Below, one piece after another: positions 39,254 through 50,300 of a stretch of DNA of 64,000 nucleotides (position 1 is the first letter of the stretch; every line of letters begins with the position of its first letter). This stretch comes from Ehrlichia japonica (lineage in GTDB: Bacteria > Pseudomonadota > Alphaproteobacteria > Rickettsiales > Anaplasmataceae): the NCBI RefSeq assembly GCF_000632845.1, contig NZ_CP007474.1, forward strand, positions 434,001 to 498,000. Direction: 5' to 3'. Under the pieces are notes generated by a model, which was given only the letters and a program-made list of their open reading frames with translations, did no database searches and was not told where the DNA came from. Made by a program: the position numbers and the translations under genes.

Positions 39254-39547
39254 ATGACAGGTACTGTTAAAGCAGATCAATTATTTAAAGGATTAACTAG
39301 GCCTACTATGCTTTTTGGTGTTAGTTATATCTTTGCAATGTTAAATTTTATGATTTGTATCATGATATTTATGTATACTAATGATTTTAGGGCATTATTT
39401 GTTTTAGGTCCAGGAATACATGGAGTAGGTTTTTTAGCTTCGTCGAAAGAGCCGTTATTTTTGGAATTATTTATGCTTAAGATGAAGAAGTGTAGTAAAT
39501 GTTTAAATAAGTTTTATCATAATGCTAATTCTTATGATGTAATGTGA
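39254..39547 (+). CDS. virB3: Type IV secretion protein VirB3
   Basis: 97-aa inner-membrane protein of the VirB/D4 system. Two hydrophobic helices are packed near the N-terminus (MLFGVSYIFAMLNFMICIM and following), after ADQLFKGLTRP, a typical VirB3 start. It overlaps the start region of virB4, so the two are translationally coupled. In some systems VirB3 and VirB4 are fused, which fits a close functional link. Confidence 0.92.
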   Translation: MTGTVKADQLFKGLTRPTMLFGVSYIFAMLNFMICIMIFMYTNDFRALFVLGPGIHGVGFLASSKEPLFLELFMLKMKKCSKCLNKFYHNANSYDVM

Positions 39548-41949
39548 TGTTAAAGTTTCAAAAATTGCAAACAAAAAAAAGAAAAATAATCAAAAAGGAA
39601 TATCATGAATCTAATTTTATTCCCTATAGTGAACATTGGAATTCTTCTACCTTAATGACAAAAGATGGGTCGATGCTTAAGGTTATTAAATTGTCTGGCT
39701 ATGCTTTTGAAACTGCAGATGATGAAGATTTATCTATACAGAATTCCATACGTAATCAAATGTTAAGAAGCATATCTTCTGCGTCTTTTGGTTTATATTT
39801 TCATGTAATTAGACGTAGAAGAAATGCTTTTTCAGAAGGATTTGCTAGTGATAAGGTATCTAGTTCATTTGCAAATTATGTAAATGTGAAATGGAGAGAA
39901 AAGCATGCAACAAAACAATCTTTTACTAATGATTTATATATTACAATAGTTAGAGAAAATGGGAAGAAAGGAATAGAATTTTTATCTGGTATTTTTGGTA
40001 AATTTGGAAAAGTTGCATCACAAGAATCATGGATAAAAGATTTACAAGCTATCTCTGAAGATTTAGATGAAGTAACTAATCGTGTTTTGACAAGTTTGCG
40101 TAATTATATGCCTAGAATTTTGAGTGTTAAAGAAACATCAAAAGGGGTATTTTCTGAAATTATGGAATTCTTGTTACAGATAGTAAATTGTGGATCTTTT
40201 CAACGTGTGTTATTTCATGCAGGGGATATATCAAAATATCTACCTATGCATAGGTTGTATTTTGGACACAAAACAATACAAATAGTTACACATAATGGAT
40301 CTAAGTATGCAGGGTTAATTAGTTTAAAAGAGTATGGCCAAACAACATCTGCTGGCATGTTAGATGCATTTCTACAATTGCCTTATGAATTTATTATTAC
40401 ACAATCTTTTAAATTTACTAACAGACAAAGTGCTATTGCTAATATGCAGATTCAGCAAAATCGTATGATACAATCTGCAGATAAAGCAGTATCACAGGTA
40501 GTAGAAATAAGTCAGGCTTTGGATGATGCAATGAGTGGTAAAATTGCTTTTGGAAAACATCATCTTACTATTTTATGTACAGAAAAGAGTATAAAAACTC
40601 TTGATAATGCACTATCTCTAATAGAATCTGAGTTATCCAATTGTGGTGTATATCCGGTTAGAGAGAAAGTTAATCTAGAACCAGCATTTTGGGCGCAGTT
40701 GCCAGGTAATTTCGAATATACAGTTCGTAGAGCTATAATAAGTACATTAAATATGGCTGGTTTTGCATCTCAGCATAATTATCCTATTGGGAAGAAATTT
40801 AATAATCATTGGGGTGAGGCAGTAACAGTATTTGATACTACTTCTGGGACTCCTTTCTTTTTTAATTTTCATATTCGTGATGTTGGTCATACTGCAATTA
40901 TAGGACCTACTGGTGGTGGGAAAACGGTATTAATGAATTTCTTATGTGCTCAGGCTATGAAATTTTCACCAAGAATTTTCTTTTTTGATAAAGATTATGG
41001 TGCTGAAATTTTCATTAGGGCGCTAAATGGAGTTTATATGGTTATAGAACCAAGAAATCCTACTGGGTTTAATCCTTTGCATCTTGATGATACTCCAGAT
41101 AATCGGACATTTTTAATGGAATGGATAAAATCTTTAATATCAGTATTTAATGATAAGTTTACTTCTGAAGATATAACTCGTATTAATGATGCTATAGAAG
41201 GTAATTTTAAATTAAAAAAAGAACATAGAGTATTATCGAATTTAGTGCCATTTTTAGGATTAGATGGTCCTAACACTTTGGCAGGGGCTATATCTATGTG
41301 GCATGGTAAGGGATCTCATGCAGCAATATTTGACAATGCAGAAGATTTATTAGATTTTAATAAGTCAAGAGTTTTTGGGTTTGAAATGGGTCATTTGTTG
41401 AAAGATCCAGTATCTCTTGCTCCTGTATTGTTGTATTTATTTCATAGAATTAGTATTTCTTTGGATGGTACTCCATCTATTATTGTGTTAGATGAAGCGT
41501 GGGCATTGATAGATAATCCAGTGTTTGCTCCAAAGATAAAAGATTGGTTAAAAGTTTTAAGAAAATTAAATACATTTGTGATTTTTGCTACTCAAAGTGT
41601 TGAAGATGCTAGTAAAAGTGCAATTAGTGATACTTTAGTACAACAAACTGCTACTCAAATATTTTTGCCCAATTTAAAAGCTACTAGTGCTTATAGGAAT
41701 GTGTTTATGTTAACTGAAAGAGAATATACTTTAATAAAGCATACAGACCCTAGTACAAGGTTCTTTCTAGTAAAACAAGGAGTAGGTGCAGTAGTTGCGA
41801 GGATTAATTTAAGTGGACTTGAGGATATAGTAAGTGTTTTATCTGGCAGAGCAGAGACGGTATTAATGTTACATGATTTAATAAAAGAAGTAGGAGATAA
41901 CCCAAATGTTTGGTTGCCTATATTTTATGAAAGAGTGAAGCATGTGTAA
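39547..41949 (+). CDS. virB4: Type IV secretion ATPase VirB4
   Basis: 800 aa from ATG 39547 (a GTG at 39544 is also in frame). VirB4 is the cytoplasmic ATPase that powers pilus and channel assembly. An N-terminal CagE/TrbE/VirB domain is followed by Walker A IGPTGGGKTVLMNFL (about residue 453) and Walker B SIIVLDEAWALIDNP. The C-terminal motif VIFATQSVEDASKS is conserved. The start overlaps the virB3 stop. Size is normal. Confidence 0.97.
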   Translation: MLKFQKLQTKKRKIIKKEYHESNFIPYSEHWNSSTLMTKDGSMLKVIKLSGYAFETADDEDLSIQNSIRNQMLRSISSASFGLYFHVIRRRRNAFSEGFASDKVSSSFANYVNVKWREKHATKQSFTNDLYITIVRENGKKGIEFLSGIFGKFGKVASQESWIKDLQAISEDLDEVTNRVLTSLRNYMPRILSVKETSKGVFSEIMEFLLQIVNCGSFQRVLFHAGDISKYLPMHRLYFGHKTIQIVTHNGSKYAGLISLKEYGQTTSAGMLDAFLQLPYEFIITQSFKFTNRQSAIANMQIQQNRMIQSADKAVSQVVEISQALDDAMSGKIAFGKHHLTILCTEKSIKTLDNALSLIESELSNCGVYPVREKVNLEPAFWAQLPGNFEYTVRRAIISTLNMAGFASQHNYPIGKKFNNHWGEAVTVFDTTSGTPFFFNFHIRDVGHTAIIGPTGGGKTVLMNFLCAQAMKFSPRIFFFDKDYGAEIFIRALNGVYMVIEPRNPTGFNPLHLDDTPDNRTFLMEWIKSLISVFNDKFTSEDITRINDAIEGNFKLKKEHRVLSNLVPFLGLDGPNTLAGAISMWHGKGSHAAIFDNAEDLLDFNKSRVFGFEMGHLLKDPVSLAPVLLYLFHRISISLDGTPSIIVLDEAWALIDNPVFAPKIKDWLKVLRKLNTFVIFATQSVEDASKSAISDTLVQQTATQIFLPNLKATSAYRNVFMLTEREYTLIKHTDPSTRFFLVKQGVGAVVARINLSGLEDIVSVLSGRAETVLMLHDLIKEVGDNPNVWLPIFYERVKHV

Positions 41950-41987
41950 CATTTAATAATTAAGTGTTCTTTATAAAAGAGTTGATT

Positions 41988-44399
41988 ATGCTAAAAGTTA
42001 GTAAGAGTATAATATATATATTAATGTTGTTTTTGATTAATGTTAATTTTATATATGCTAAATCTACGTTAGCAGCAGAGATTGAAAGTGAAAAGACAGC
42101 TATATATAGAACCACATTAGCCAGTAATCCTTTGTGTTCTAAAGTTAATCAGCATATGAAATATATTGGAATTACTGGATTTACTGCTGGATTTGTTCTT
42201 ATTATTGGTAGTATGTTTTTTATTAATCCAGCAACTTGGTTTGTGGCATTAGGAATGTTTGTTACAGGTGTGGGACTTATTGCTATGGCAGCTGCTAAAG
42301 GAGCTGCATTTTTTGCCTGTAATTGGTCTTTTGTCCGTCATCCAGTTATGCGTTTTGATAATCGTGATACAAAGGAAGGTAGTAATTCTGAAGGTGATTA
42401 TAAAGAGTGTCAAGAGCCTACCAAAAGTTATCAGAGTTGTGCAAATGGTGATTTTAGTTCAGAAGCAGAATATTTTAAATGTCTTGTAACTGGTGATAAA
42501 AAGAGTAAGAATAATATTGATTTAGCTCAAGCTAAACAAAATGAACCTGTATGTGCATCTCAAAAATTTGTAAGAGCAAACGGATATTATTGGCCTAAAA
42601 ATAGAATATCTAGTTCTAATTATATAGAAGTTTGTTATCGTAATCCAATAGGTGGTGTTGATCCTATTTCTATGATTGAAAGGGCAGTAAGAGCTTCATC
42701 ACAAGATGTTACTGAATTATTAAAAGCAGGAAATTATCCAAGGGAAGGTGATTATGCTACTCAAGACATAAAAGTCGCTAAGTATGCTATGCAGGGAAAA
42801 GTGGAGTGTGCGGTCTTACAAGCTGGTCAAGAAAAAGTGATGCATACAATTACTTTTCAAGCTGTAGAAAAAGCAGACAAAATCTGTGTCTATGCTACTA
42901 AAGCTGCAGGTGCTCCTTTGTGGCCTCAAGTTGAAGTTGGTTGTCATATGCGTCCTAGTGGACCACCAGTTGCAATGTGTGAAAAGTCTGTACCAGTTAT
43001 GTCAAGTGATAATAAGAGGATTGTAAGTTATGATAATTCTAAATGTTATAGTTGTTATATAGATCCTGCATGTAGAGGTGAAGTTGGTCCTCATGTAAAA
43101 TCTATATTTCCAATGACTTCAATAATAGTCTCTTGCATCAAAGGATCACTGAACAATATATTAACTGGTCAATGTGGTGGAAATAACAGCCAAAAAGTTG
43201 GTTTTTTAAAAGTTGCTCAGGATAAGTTAAAAAAGGCAGTCATGGCAGTTTTGGTATTAGCTTTAATATTATTTGCAATTAAAGCGGTATTAGGTGGAAT
43301 ACAAAGTCCAGCTGAATTATATATGCTAATAATTAAGTTTGCATTAGTTGTGTATTTCACTCAAGGACCTGCTATGTCACATTACTATGATCAAATAGTC
43401 AAGCTATCCATAGGATTATCAGATATAGTATTGCAAGCAGGTGGAGAACAAACTATATGCAATTATACTGGTCAGGATTATGAGGATAAATATAAGTATA
43501 TAGCTCCGTGGGATAGGTTAGATTGTAAATTATTGTTTTATTTAGGGCAGCAATTAAATGGAGGATCTGCAACAGTTGTTCTTGGGTTATTTTTAACTGC
43601 AGGACTTTTCTTTGCTAGCACACTGTTTAATATGAAATTGATGTTATGTCTGATTGCGATTTTTGCAGTAATAATGCTTATATTTATTGTAATATGGTTA
43701 GTTTATATATTTTTGTTATCACTAATTGCACTTACTATTTTAATATTAATTTCTCCATTGATGATTCCTATGGTGTTATTTCAAGCTACAAAGGGATTTT
43801 TTGATGGATGGGTAAGACAATTAATTGTTTATACATTGTATCCTGTAATACTTTTTGCTTTTTTATCATTGTTGTTTACTGTCTTTGATAATTTGTATTT
43901 TGAAGATCTTAAATTTACTAGGACGGAAGTTCAGGTTTTGAGTAATAAAAGAATTACTTTCAAGTTGCAAGATCCAAAACAATGTGATGATTCAAAATAT
44001 GATTATAATTTAGCATGCATGTTTGGAAATGTGCAATTTTTAACAAAGCCTGCGTTTTTTGGATTTAATGCTTATGCTCCTGATTTTAAGCATGAAGCTG
44101 AAATGTTGTGGATGAAATTGTTGATGATGGTATTAATAGGCTTTTTGTTTTATCATTTCTTATCATCTATTACTTATATAGCAGCTGAGCTTGCAGGTGA
44201 TCCAAGGGCTGGTCATGTTGGTGCATCATTTAGTCCAAAATCAATGATGAATTCTGCTATGAATTTTGCGTCTAAAGCTCAGGGTAGTGTGGGACAAAAA
44301 GCCAAAGATGCTATATCTAATAAATTGTCTGGTCGTCAAAAATCTGGTGATGGGGGTAACGATGAAGTTTCTGGAGGCAGTTCTAAGAAAGGAGAATGA
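41988..44399 (+). CDS. virB6-1: VirB6-family type IV secretion protein (first paralogue)
   Basis: 803 aa from ATG 41988 (an in-frame GTG at 41964 precedes it). An N-terminal signal-like helix (SIIYILMLFLINVNFIYA) comes first. A second hydrophobic pair at about 55-105 and a Cys-rich soluble region (about 130-400) follow. The TrbL/VirB6 membrane core with 5-6 helices is at about 413-720. VirB6 forms part of the inner-membrane channel and contacts substrate DNA or protein in Agrobacterium. The Rickettsiales version is far longer than the usual 300 aa. Its C-terminal tail is short and Gly/Ser-rich. The spacing to virB4 is 38 bp. Confidence 0.88.
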   Translation: MLKVSKSIIYILMLFLINVNFIYAKSTLAAEIESEKTAIYRTTLASNPLCSKVNQHMKYIGITGFTAGFVLIIGSMFFINPATWFVALGMFVTGVGLIAMAAAKGAAFFACNWSFVRHPVMRFDNRDTKEGSNSEGDYKECQEPTKSYQSCANGDFSSEAEYFKCLVTGDKKSKNNIDLAQAKQNEPVCASQKFVRANGYYWPKNRISSSNYIEVCYRNPIGGVDPISMIERAVRASSQDVTELLKAGNYPREGDYATQDIKVAKYAMQGKVECAVLQAGQEKVMHTITFQAVEKADKICVYATKAAGAPLWPQVEVGCHMRPSGPPVAMCEKSVPVMSSDNKRIVSYDNSKCYSCYIDPACRGEVGPHVKSIFPMTSIIVSCIKGSLNNILTGQCGGNNSQKVGFLKVAQDKLKKAVMAVLVLALILFAIKAVLGGIQSPAELYMLIIKFALVVYFTQGPAMSHYYDQIVKLSIGLSDIVLQAGGEQTICNYTGQDYEDKYKYIAPWDRLDCKLLFYLGQQLNGGSATVVLGLFLTAGLFFASTLFNMKLMLCLIAIFAVIMLIFIVIWLVYIFLLSLIALTILILISPLMIPMVLFQATKGFFDGWVRQLIVYTLYPVILFAFLSLLFTVFDNLYFEDLKFTRTEVQVLSNKRITFKLQDPKQCDDSKYDYNLACMFGNVQFLTKPAFFGFNAYAPDFKHEAEMLWMKLLMMVLIGFLFYHFLSSITYIAAELAGDPRAGHVGASFSPKSMMNSAMNFASKAQGSVGQKAKDAISNKLSGRQKSGDGGNDEVSGGSSKKGE

Positions 44400-44599
44400 A
44401 ATTTCTATAAGATTCTGTAGGGGGAATATAATAAGGAAATACTCCTCTTTGTAAGAATAACTTAGTATTGTCCTTTAGTGTTAATTAATTATGGAGTAAA
44501 GAGATTAAGTAAATATTTTTATTAAGAGTGAATTTTAGTTGTTCATGGAAATTTTATCAAGATATTTTATGTTGTTTTTTAGGTGGAAGAACTGATTTT

Positions 44600-47350
44600 A
44601 TGTTTCAAAGAGTTTTAATAATCAGTATTTTTCTTCTTTCAAGTTGTGGCTATCATGGTTGCATTAAACCTCAAAGTGTACTATTTGATGAATATTTGAG
44701 TGCTGTGGAAGCTGGATTAGAGAATGGAAAAAAAGAACATGTTACTTGGGTTAAATCAGATTTAATATTAGCAGGAAGAAAGTCTCTTACTATAAAAGTT
44801 GATACAGTCAATGTTAATTTTTGTAATAATACAAAAGACACTCTGCAGGTCTCTTTTGATAATAAAAATGCTGTTCACAGTAGATCTGATGGAAATACTA
44901 GTACTAAATTTCCCATTAAAATTTCTAATATAATGGCAGGGGAAAAACTGAATTTTAGTTTATCGCCAGCATTTAAATTTACTGTAAATGAGGATATATG
45001 TAAAAATAAAGACCCCAGAGTTTATGTTCAAAATACTGATCGATGCATGAAAGATTATTTGGGTGCAGAGTATCATATTTCTATTGATAATTACGGTTTG
45101 CAACAAATGAATAATCTTATGTATTTAAAAGATCCTAAGTCTATAGACGAAGGAAAAACCTGGATTAATTTTCCACTTAAAATCTTATATCATTTGGATA
45201 AATCAACATATGCAGATCTGAGGCGCAGGACTAAGAATCTAAAAGATAAAGCAAATTCTGCTAAATCATCTGGAAATGACGATAATTATTTCGATCTTTG
45301 TTTTACATCTGGTGAGCTGGATGGATATCTGAATAAAATTATAAAAACAGCAAAAAGTGATGAGAACGAGCAACTGATATTGAAGCAGAAAGAACTTTTT
45401 GCAGCACGTCAGAAAATGGCGAGAAAAAAATATCAAAAACTATATGATGCATATACTGTTAATATGATATGCGGAAATATATGCGGTATTCCTGATTACA
45501 AAAACGAAAAAATAGATAAAAATTGTTTTGTTGTAGAGAAGAATACCATGTTAGGTAAATGCTTTATTACAAGAGATAGCATGTGTGATTTAAACGAAGT
45601 GGGGGGGCAATATAGTACTGTTTTGCCTTTTGTATATTTAAAACATGATTCAGGTATAACAGATTTTATTACTATTGATGATGCAATTAAAAAGTGGCAA
45701 GAAGATAACAACTCTTCTGATATTGGTCTTTTAACTAATCATTGGTATTCTTTTAATAAAAATTTAGATAAAGACCTTTATTTAGAATTGCGTGTAGGAA
45801 ATAATTTAGAATTGATTGGTAAATATCAAATTGAAGTGACTAAGGATTGTAGTAATCACGTTAAAGATAGTTTGTATTATGTTATATCTAAAGGTCCACC
45901 TAAAGTAAAACCAGGAGACGGAGGTACAAAAAAGCTTAATTTTATAGATAATGAAAGTACAACAGTTCAATTAACAGATGATGATGTAGCTGGTGAGTTA
46001 TATTTTGGTGTAAAAGATAATGGGGATGGATATGATAATAATACAGGATATTTTAATATTACAGTAACTGCGAAAAAGAAAATACCTAATGTGATTTCAT
46101 ATATAGTAGAGCAGTTAAAAAATTCATTGGAGCGTGGATTATATGGTACATCATCTACTAATTCTGGAGGTGTTAATGTAATCTATAATACTATTAAGGA
46201 AAACATACATTTTATTCAAATAGTGAATTCATTATTGGTATTATACATCTTAATAAATGCATTATTTTATTTTGTTGGATTTTCTAAGGCTTCTATTTTT
46301 GAGTTATTAGCTATAACACTAAAAATTGGTATAGTAATTTATGTGATTGGTCCTAATAGTTGGGAATTTTTTAATGATCATTTGTTTAAATTATTCACTG
46401 AAGCACCAATACAATTGATTGCCATAATGACAGGTCAAGATTCTATTAATAGTACTAATTTTGAATTTTTAGATTTAATGTTATATAGATTTTCTTTATC
46501 TGAAACTTGGTTACAGATTTTATCATTATTATTTACTGGTCCAGTGGGATGGATAAGCGTAGCTCTAATTTTCTGGGGATTAATAGTTTTATTTTTAACT
46601 ATAGCAACTGCAGTTGTTACTTATTTGATATCTATTATCCTTATAGGATTATTGCTTAGTATTGCACCTTTTTTTATAATTTGTATTTTATTTAAGCGTA
46701 CTAAAGCAATTTTTGATGCATGGATTAAATCTTTAGTACAGACAGCTATGCAACCGGTAATAATATTTGCTTCTTTTGCTCTTTTGACTGAAGTTATAGA
46801 TAGTATAATATATGCTATGTTTAATTTTGAATTATGTGATGTATGTGTACTTCGACCTGAATTTGACATAGGAATCACGACAATAAGTTTTTGTCTACTT
46901 GAATTTTTACTTCCTTTAGGATTTTCTCCTGTATCAGCCTTTAATGATAATCTAAGAGATTCAGTAAATAGTGATACACTAATATTTATAGGATTACCAA
47001 TGCCTATTGTTAATATATTAATATTTGTAATAATGGTTAATGCAACAAAGCATTTTGTTGGCTCTTCTGGAGAAATGTGTACATCAATTTTTGGTTCATT
47101 TGCTAATTTGTCAATGGTAGCTGAAAATGCTAAGGAGAGTGCTTTGGGAATTATTGGTATGGATCAAAATAGTCGTATGCAAAGGGCAAGATATGCACAA
47201 ATGAATAATATGAATAATCAGGATAATGATGGTGAACGTCGACGTGATTCTCTTGGATTTCAGTTGCCTTTGAATGATGACTCTACTAGCAGGCCATCAC
47301 GTGGTGGTGTTTCAATTCCGGAAAATCCTCCATCTAGTTTCGATGGGTAG
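44600..47350 (+). CDS. virB6-2: VirB6-family type IV secretion protein (second paralogue), lipoprotein-like
   Basis: 916 aa from ATG 44600. The frame is open from 44528, but only the later start gives a signal sequence: MFQRVLIISIFLLSSCGYHGC, with LSSC as a likely lipobox. A large exported region with many Cys and Lys follows, then the VirB6 core with hydrophobic helices at about 541-810, including GPNSWEFFNDHLFKLF, a motif shared with the next two paralogues. The C-terminal tail is short and polar. It lies 200 bp after virB6-1. Confidence 0.87.
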   Translation: MFQRVLIISIFLLSSCGYHGCIKPQSVLFDEYLSAVEAGLENGKKEHVTWVKSDLILAGRKSLTIKVDTVNVNFCNNTKDTLQVSFDNKNAVHSRSDGNTSTKFPIKISNIMAGEKLNFSLSPAFKFTVNEDICKNKDPRVYVQNTDRCMKDYLGAEYHISIDNYGLQQMNNLMYLKDPKSIDEGKTWINFPLKILYHLDKSTYADLRRRTKNLKDKANSAKSSGNDDNYFDLCFTSGELDGYLNKIIKTAKSDENEQLILKQKELFAARQKMARKKYQKLYDAYTVNMICGNICGIPDYKNEKIDKNCFVVEKNTMLGKCFITRDSMCDLNEVGGQYSTVLPFVYLKHDSGITDFITIDDAIKKWQEDNNSSDIGLLTNHWYSFNKNLDKDLYLELRVGNNLELIGKYQIEVTKDCSNHVKDSLYYVISKGPPKVKPGDGGTKKLNFIDNESTTVQLTDDDVAGELYFGVKDNGDGYDNNTGYFNITVTAKKKIPNVISYIVEQLKNSLERGLYGTSSTNSGGVNVIYNTIKENIHFIQIVNSLLVLYILINALFYFVGFSKASIFELLAITLKIGIVIYVIGPNSWEFFNDHLFKLFTEAPIQLIAIMTGQDSINSTNFEFLDLMLYRFSLSETWLQILSLLFTGPVGWISVALIFWGLIVLFLTIATAVVTYLISIILIGLLLSIAPFFIICILFKRTKAIFDAWIKSLVQTAMQPVIIFASFALLTEVIDSIIYAMFNFELCDVCVLRPEFDIGITTISFCLLEFLLPLGFSPVSAFNDNLRDSVNSDTLIFIGLPMPIVNILIFVIMVNATKHFVGSSGEMCTSIFGSFANLSMVAENAKESALGIIGMDQNSRMQRARYAQMNNMNNQDNDGERRRDSLGFQLPLNDDSTSRPSRGGVSIPENPPSSFDG

Positions 47351-47353
47351 AAT

Positions 47354-50300
47354 ATGAAAAAATTTATAATATTATTACTATTTTTTATTACAGGATGTGG
47401 AGTTGGTTGTATTGAAGGTAGTAAAGGTATTAGTGGTAATTCAGTTGTTGTAGAAGTTACTCCAACAGTAAAAAAGGTATCGAATGTATTGCAACCTAAT
47501 TGGATTGATACCGGATTGAGAGTTAGTAGAGATCAGCCTCCAGTGAAGTTAACGATTACTGGAGTTTTAAATATGTGTCCTAAGGATTCTCTGAATCCAA
47601 AAGATATACTTGTTCCAGCAAGTACTTGTGCTCAAGTTGTTTATAATGTTGATTATCCAGATGAGTCGATTTATCAAAATTTGGAAAATGTCTGTGAAAG
47701 TGTTAAACCTGCAGATTCTAAATCTGTAACCCATAATATCTCAGTTAATCCACGCAGTATTAGTGCTTTTTACATGAGTAAAGGAGATATGTTTAGAGTT
47801 AGTTTAATCCCTAGAAAAATGAAAGTGACAGACTGTACTCCTGATGCATTGAAAGAACATGGTATCATATATTATTCTGATGATGAAATTTTTCAAGATG
47901 ACAACTGCAGTACAGCTATTTCAACTGAAAATATTTGTAAAAATGGTGTGTCTGAATTTTATATAAAGGTAGGAGAAGAGTGTAAAGTATCTAGTGGGAC
48001 ACTTGGTGCAATACCTCGTTTGCAAGGTACTGAAGTTTCAGCATTAGTAGATAATACGACTACTCCTTATGGAAATAAGATTTTTTATAGTAAAGATGAA
48101 GAAAAGAATTGGATTAAAGCTCCTTTTGTTTATGATGCTAGAGTAATAAAAAATCAGAAGGTTAATGTTGACATATTAAAGAAACATTGTGCAATTATTA
48201 AAGAATTAAACGAAAAGGGAATCATAGGTCATGTCGATACTGCAAGTACTTCTCAACTCGAGTATTATAAAAAACAACAAGATCAAGGTAATATAAAAAA
48301 GGATATTACATTAGATACAATTAAAGAAATTATAGATATTATTAATAATTTTACAACATATGATATAAATTGTGTTTGTGGTACTATATGTAACTCTAAA
48401 TCAAAACTTATTGCTGATAAAAAGATTGCTACAATATCAAATTATGATGCAGATGGAAATTGTATTACTGACAACAATAGTAAAGGTGATACAAAAGCTA
48501 CATTAGATGAGATACACAATGTGAAATTAGAAGATATTACTCAGAATACTGATTCCAAAAAAATAATACAAGGATTGAGCGCTTATTTTGATATAACACC
48601 AAAACCTGGAGTTAAGAAAAATTTTACTAGCTCTAGCCAACACTATTATTGTTTACCACAAGGAATTTATGGTTATAATTGTTTTTCTCAATCTTTTCAA
48701 AATAGTATTGAATCAAATAGTGTGAAGTCTGATTTTAATTATACATATGAATTTGATGATCATATGATATTAAGATTTTTAATATTAGGTCAAGAACTAA
48801 AATATAATTTATATTCTGGTGGATATAATATTCATGTAGAACGCATATGTAATTTTATGTATGGGAAAAAATTATATATGTATATAGGAGATAATGCTCC
48901 AACTATATTTCCTGGTGATAAAGGTACTGTTGAATTATTTGTACCTGATCCTAAAGATCAGAAATCTGGAACAGGAATTTATATGATTAATGGAGATGGT
49001 TCTGAAAAAAAATCAGGAAAGATTTATTTAGGTATAGATGTTAGAGGTTATGAAGATCAATTTGATTATAGCAGTTTACCAGCAATAAAATCAGAAAATA
49101 AGTACTTTGCTGATTTTTTTGTAAAAGTATGGAATCCAAATTTCTCTAAAGCATTTGTTATGATTAGAGATTCTCTTTTAAGAATTTTATATGGATTACC
49201 TAAGGATGTAAAGGTTGATAGTATCTCTCAAGCTATAGATATAATACATGCAAACAAATCAAAAGGTGCAGTACAGAGTATATATACTAATCAAACCAGT
49301 GCAGGATCATTATGGAGAGCATTACAAGCATTATGTACTTTATATATAATTTTTACTGTATTAGGGTATATGATAGGTGTTATAAAATGTACTAAGCATG
49401 ATTTAGTAGTACGTATTGCTAAGATTGCAATTGTTGTTGGTTTGATAAGCCAGGGTAGTTGGGAATTTTTCAGTGATCATTTCTTTTCAATATTTGTTCA
49501 AGGAGTAAGTGACCTTATAGCTGCATTTAATGGTGAATTAGATGGAGATAATTCATTTGCGTTTTTAGATCCTACTATAGGAATATTATTGACAGGAGAA
49601 GTATGGATTAGATTAGCCACATTAATACTTACAGGGCCTATAGGGTGGCTGATGTTTATTATAATTTTATGGGCTTGTATTGTATTTTTTATATGCATTA
49701 TTGAAGCGGTTATAGCATATTTATTTACTATTGTTGCTATAGCTTTTTTAGCAACATTAGCACCTATCTTTATAACTTTTATTTTCTTTCAGCTTACAAA
49801 GACACTTTTTGATGCATGGATCAAGATGTTAGTAAATTTTTCGTTACAGCCTATAATTTTATTTGCTGCACTTGCATTTTTGAATCAAGTTATGTTAACT
49901 GTGTTACATAGTGTTGCAGGATTTACTGTTTGTAATCAATGCTACTTAGGTTTTGATTTTCCTATTGGTGCTGTTGAAGAAGGTGCTCCACCTGATATTT
50001 GTCTAATATATGTATTATTACCTATTGGATATTTACCTGCGTTATCTATTACTGAATCAATAAGGGAAGCATATGTTCAGGGAGGTCGTGGATTGTTCGG
50101 ATTACCATTTAGTATTGCATCAGCTTTGATGTTGCTTATTGTTGCAAATGCTATGAGAGGTTTTAAAAGTATGTCTGAAACGATTGCTCATTCTATATCT
50201 GGGAGTGTTGCTGGTCTTGGTGCGAGTATACATGCTGCTACTCAATCTTTAGCTTCTATAGTAGGACTTGATCAAGAAACTCAAAGTATAATTAAAGATG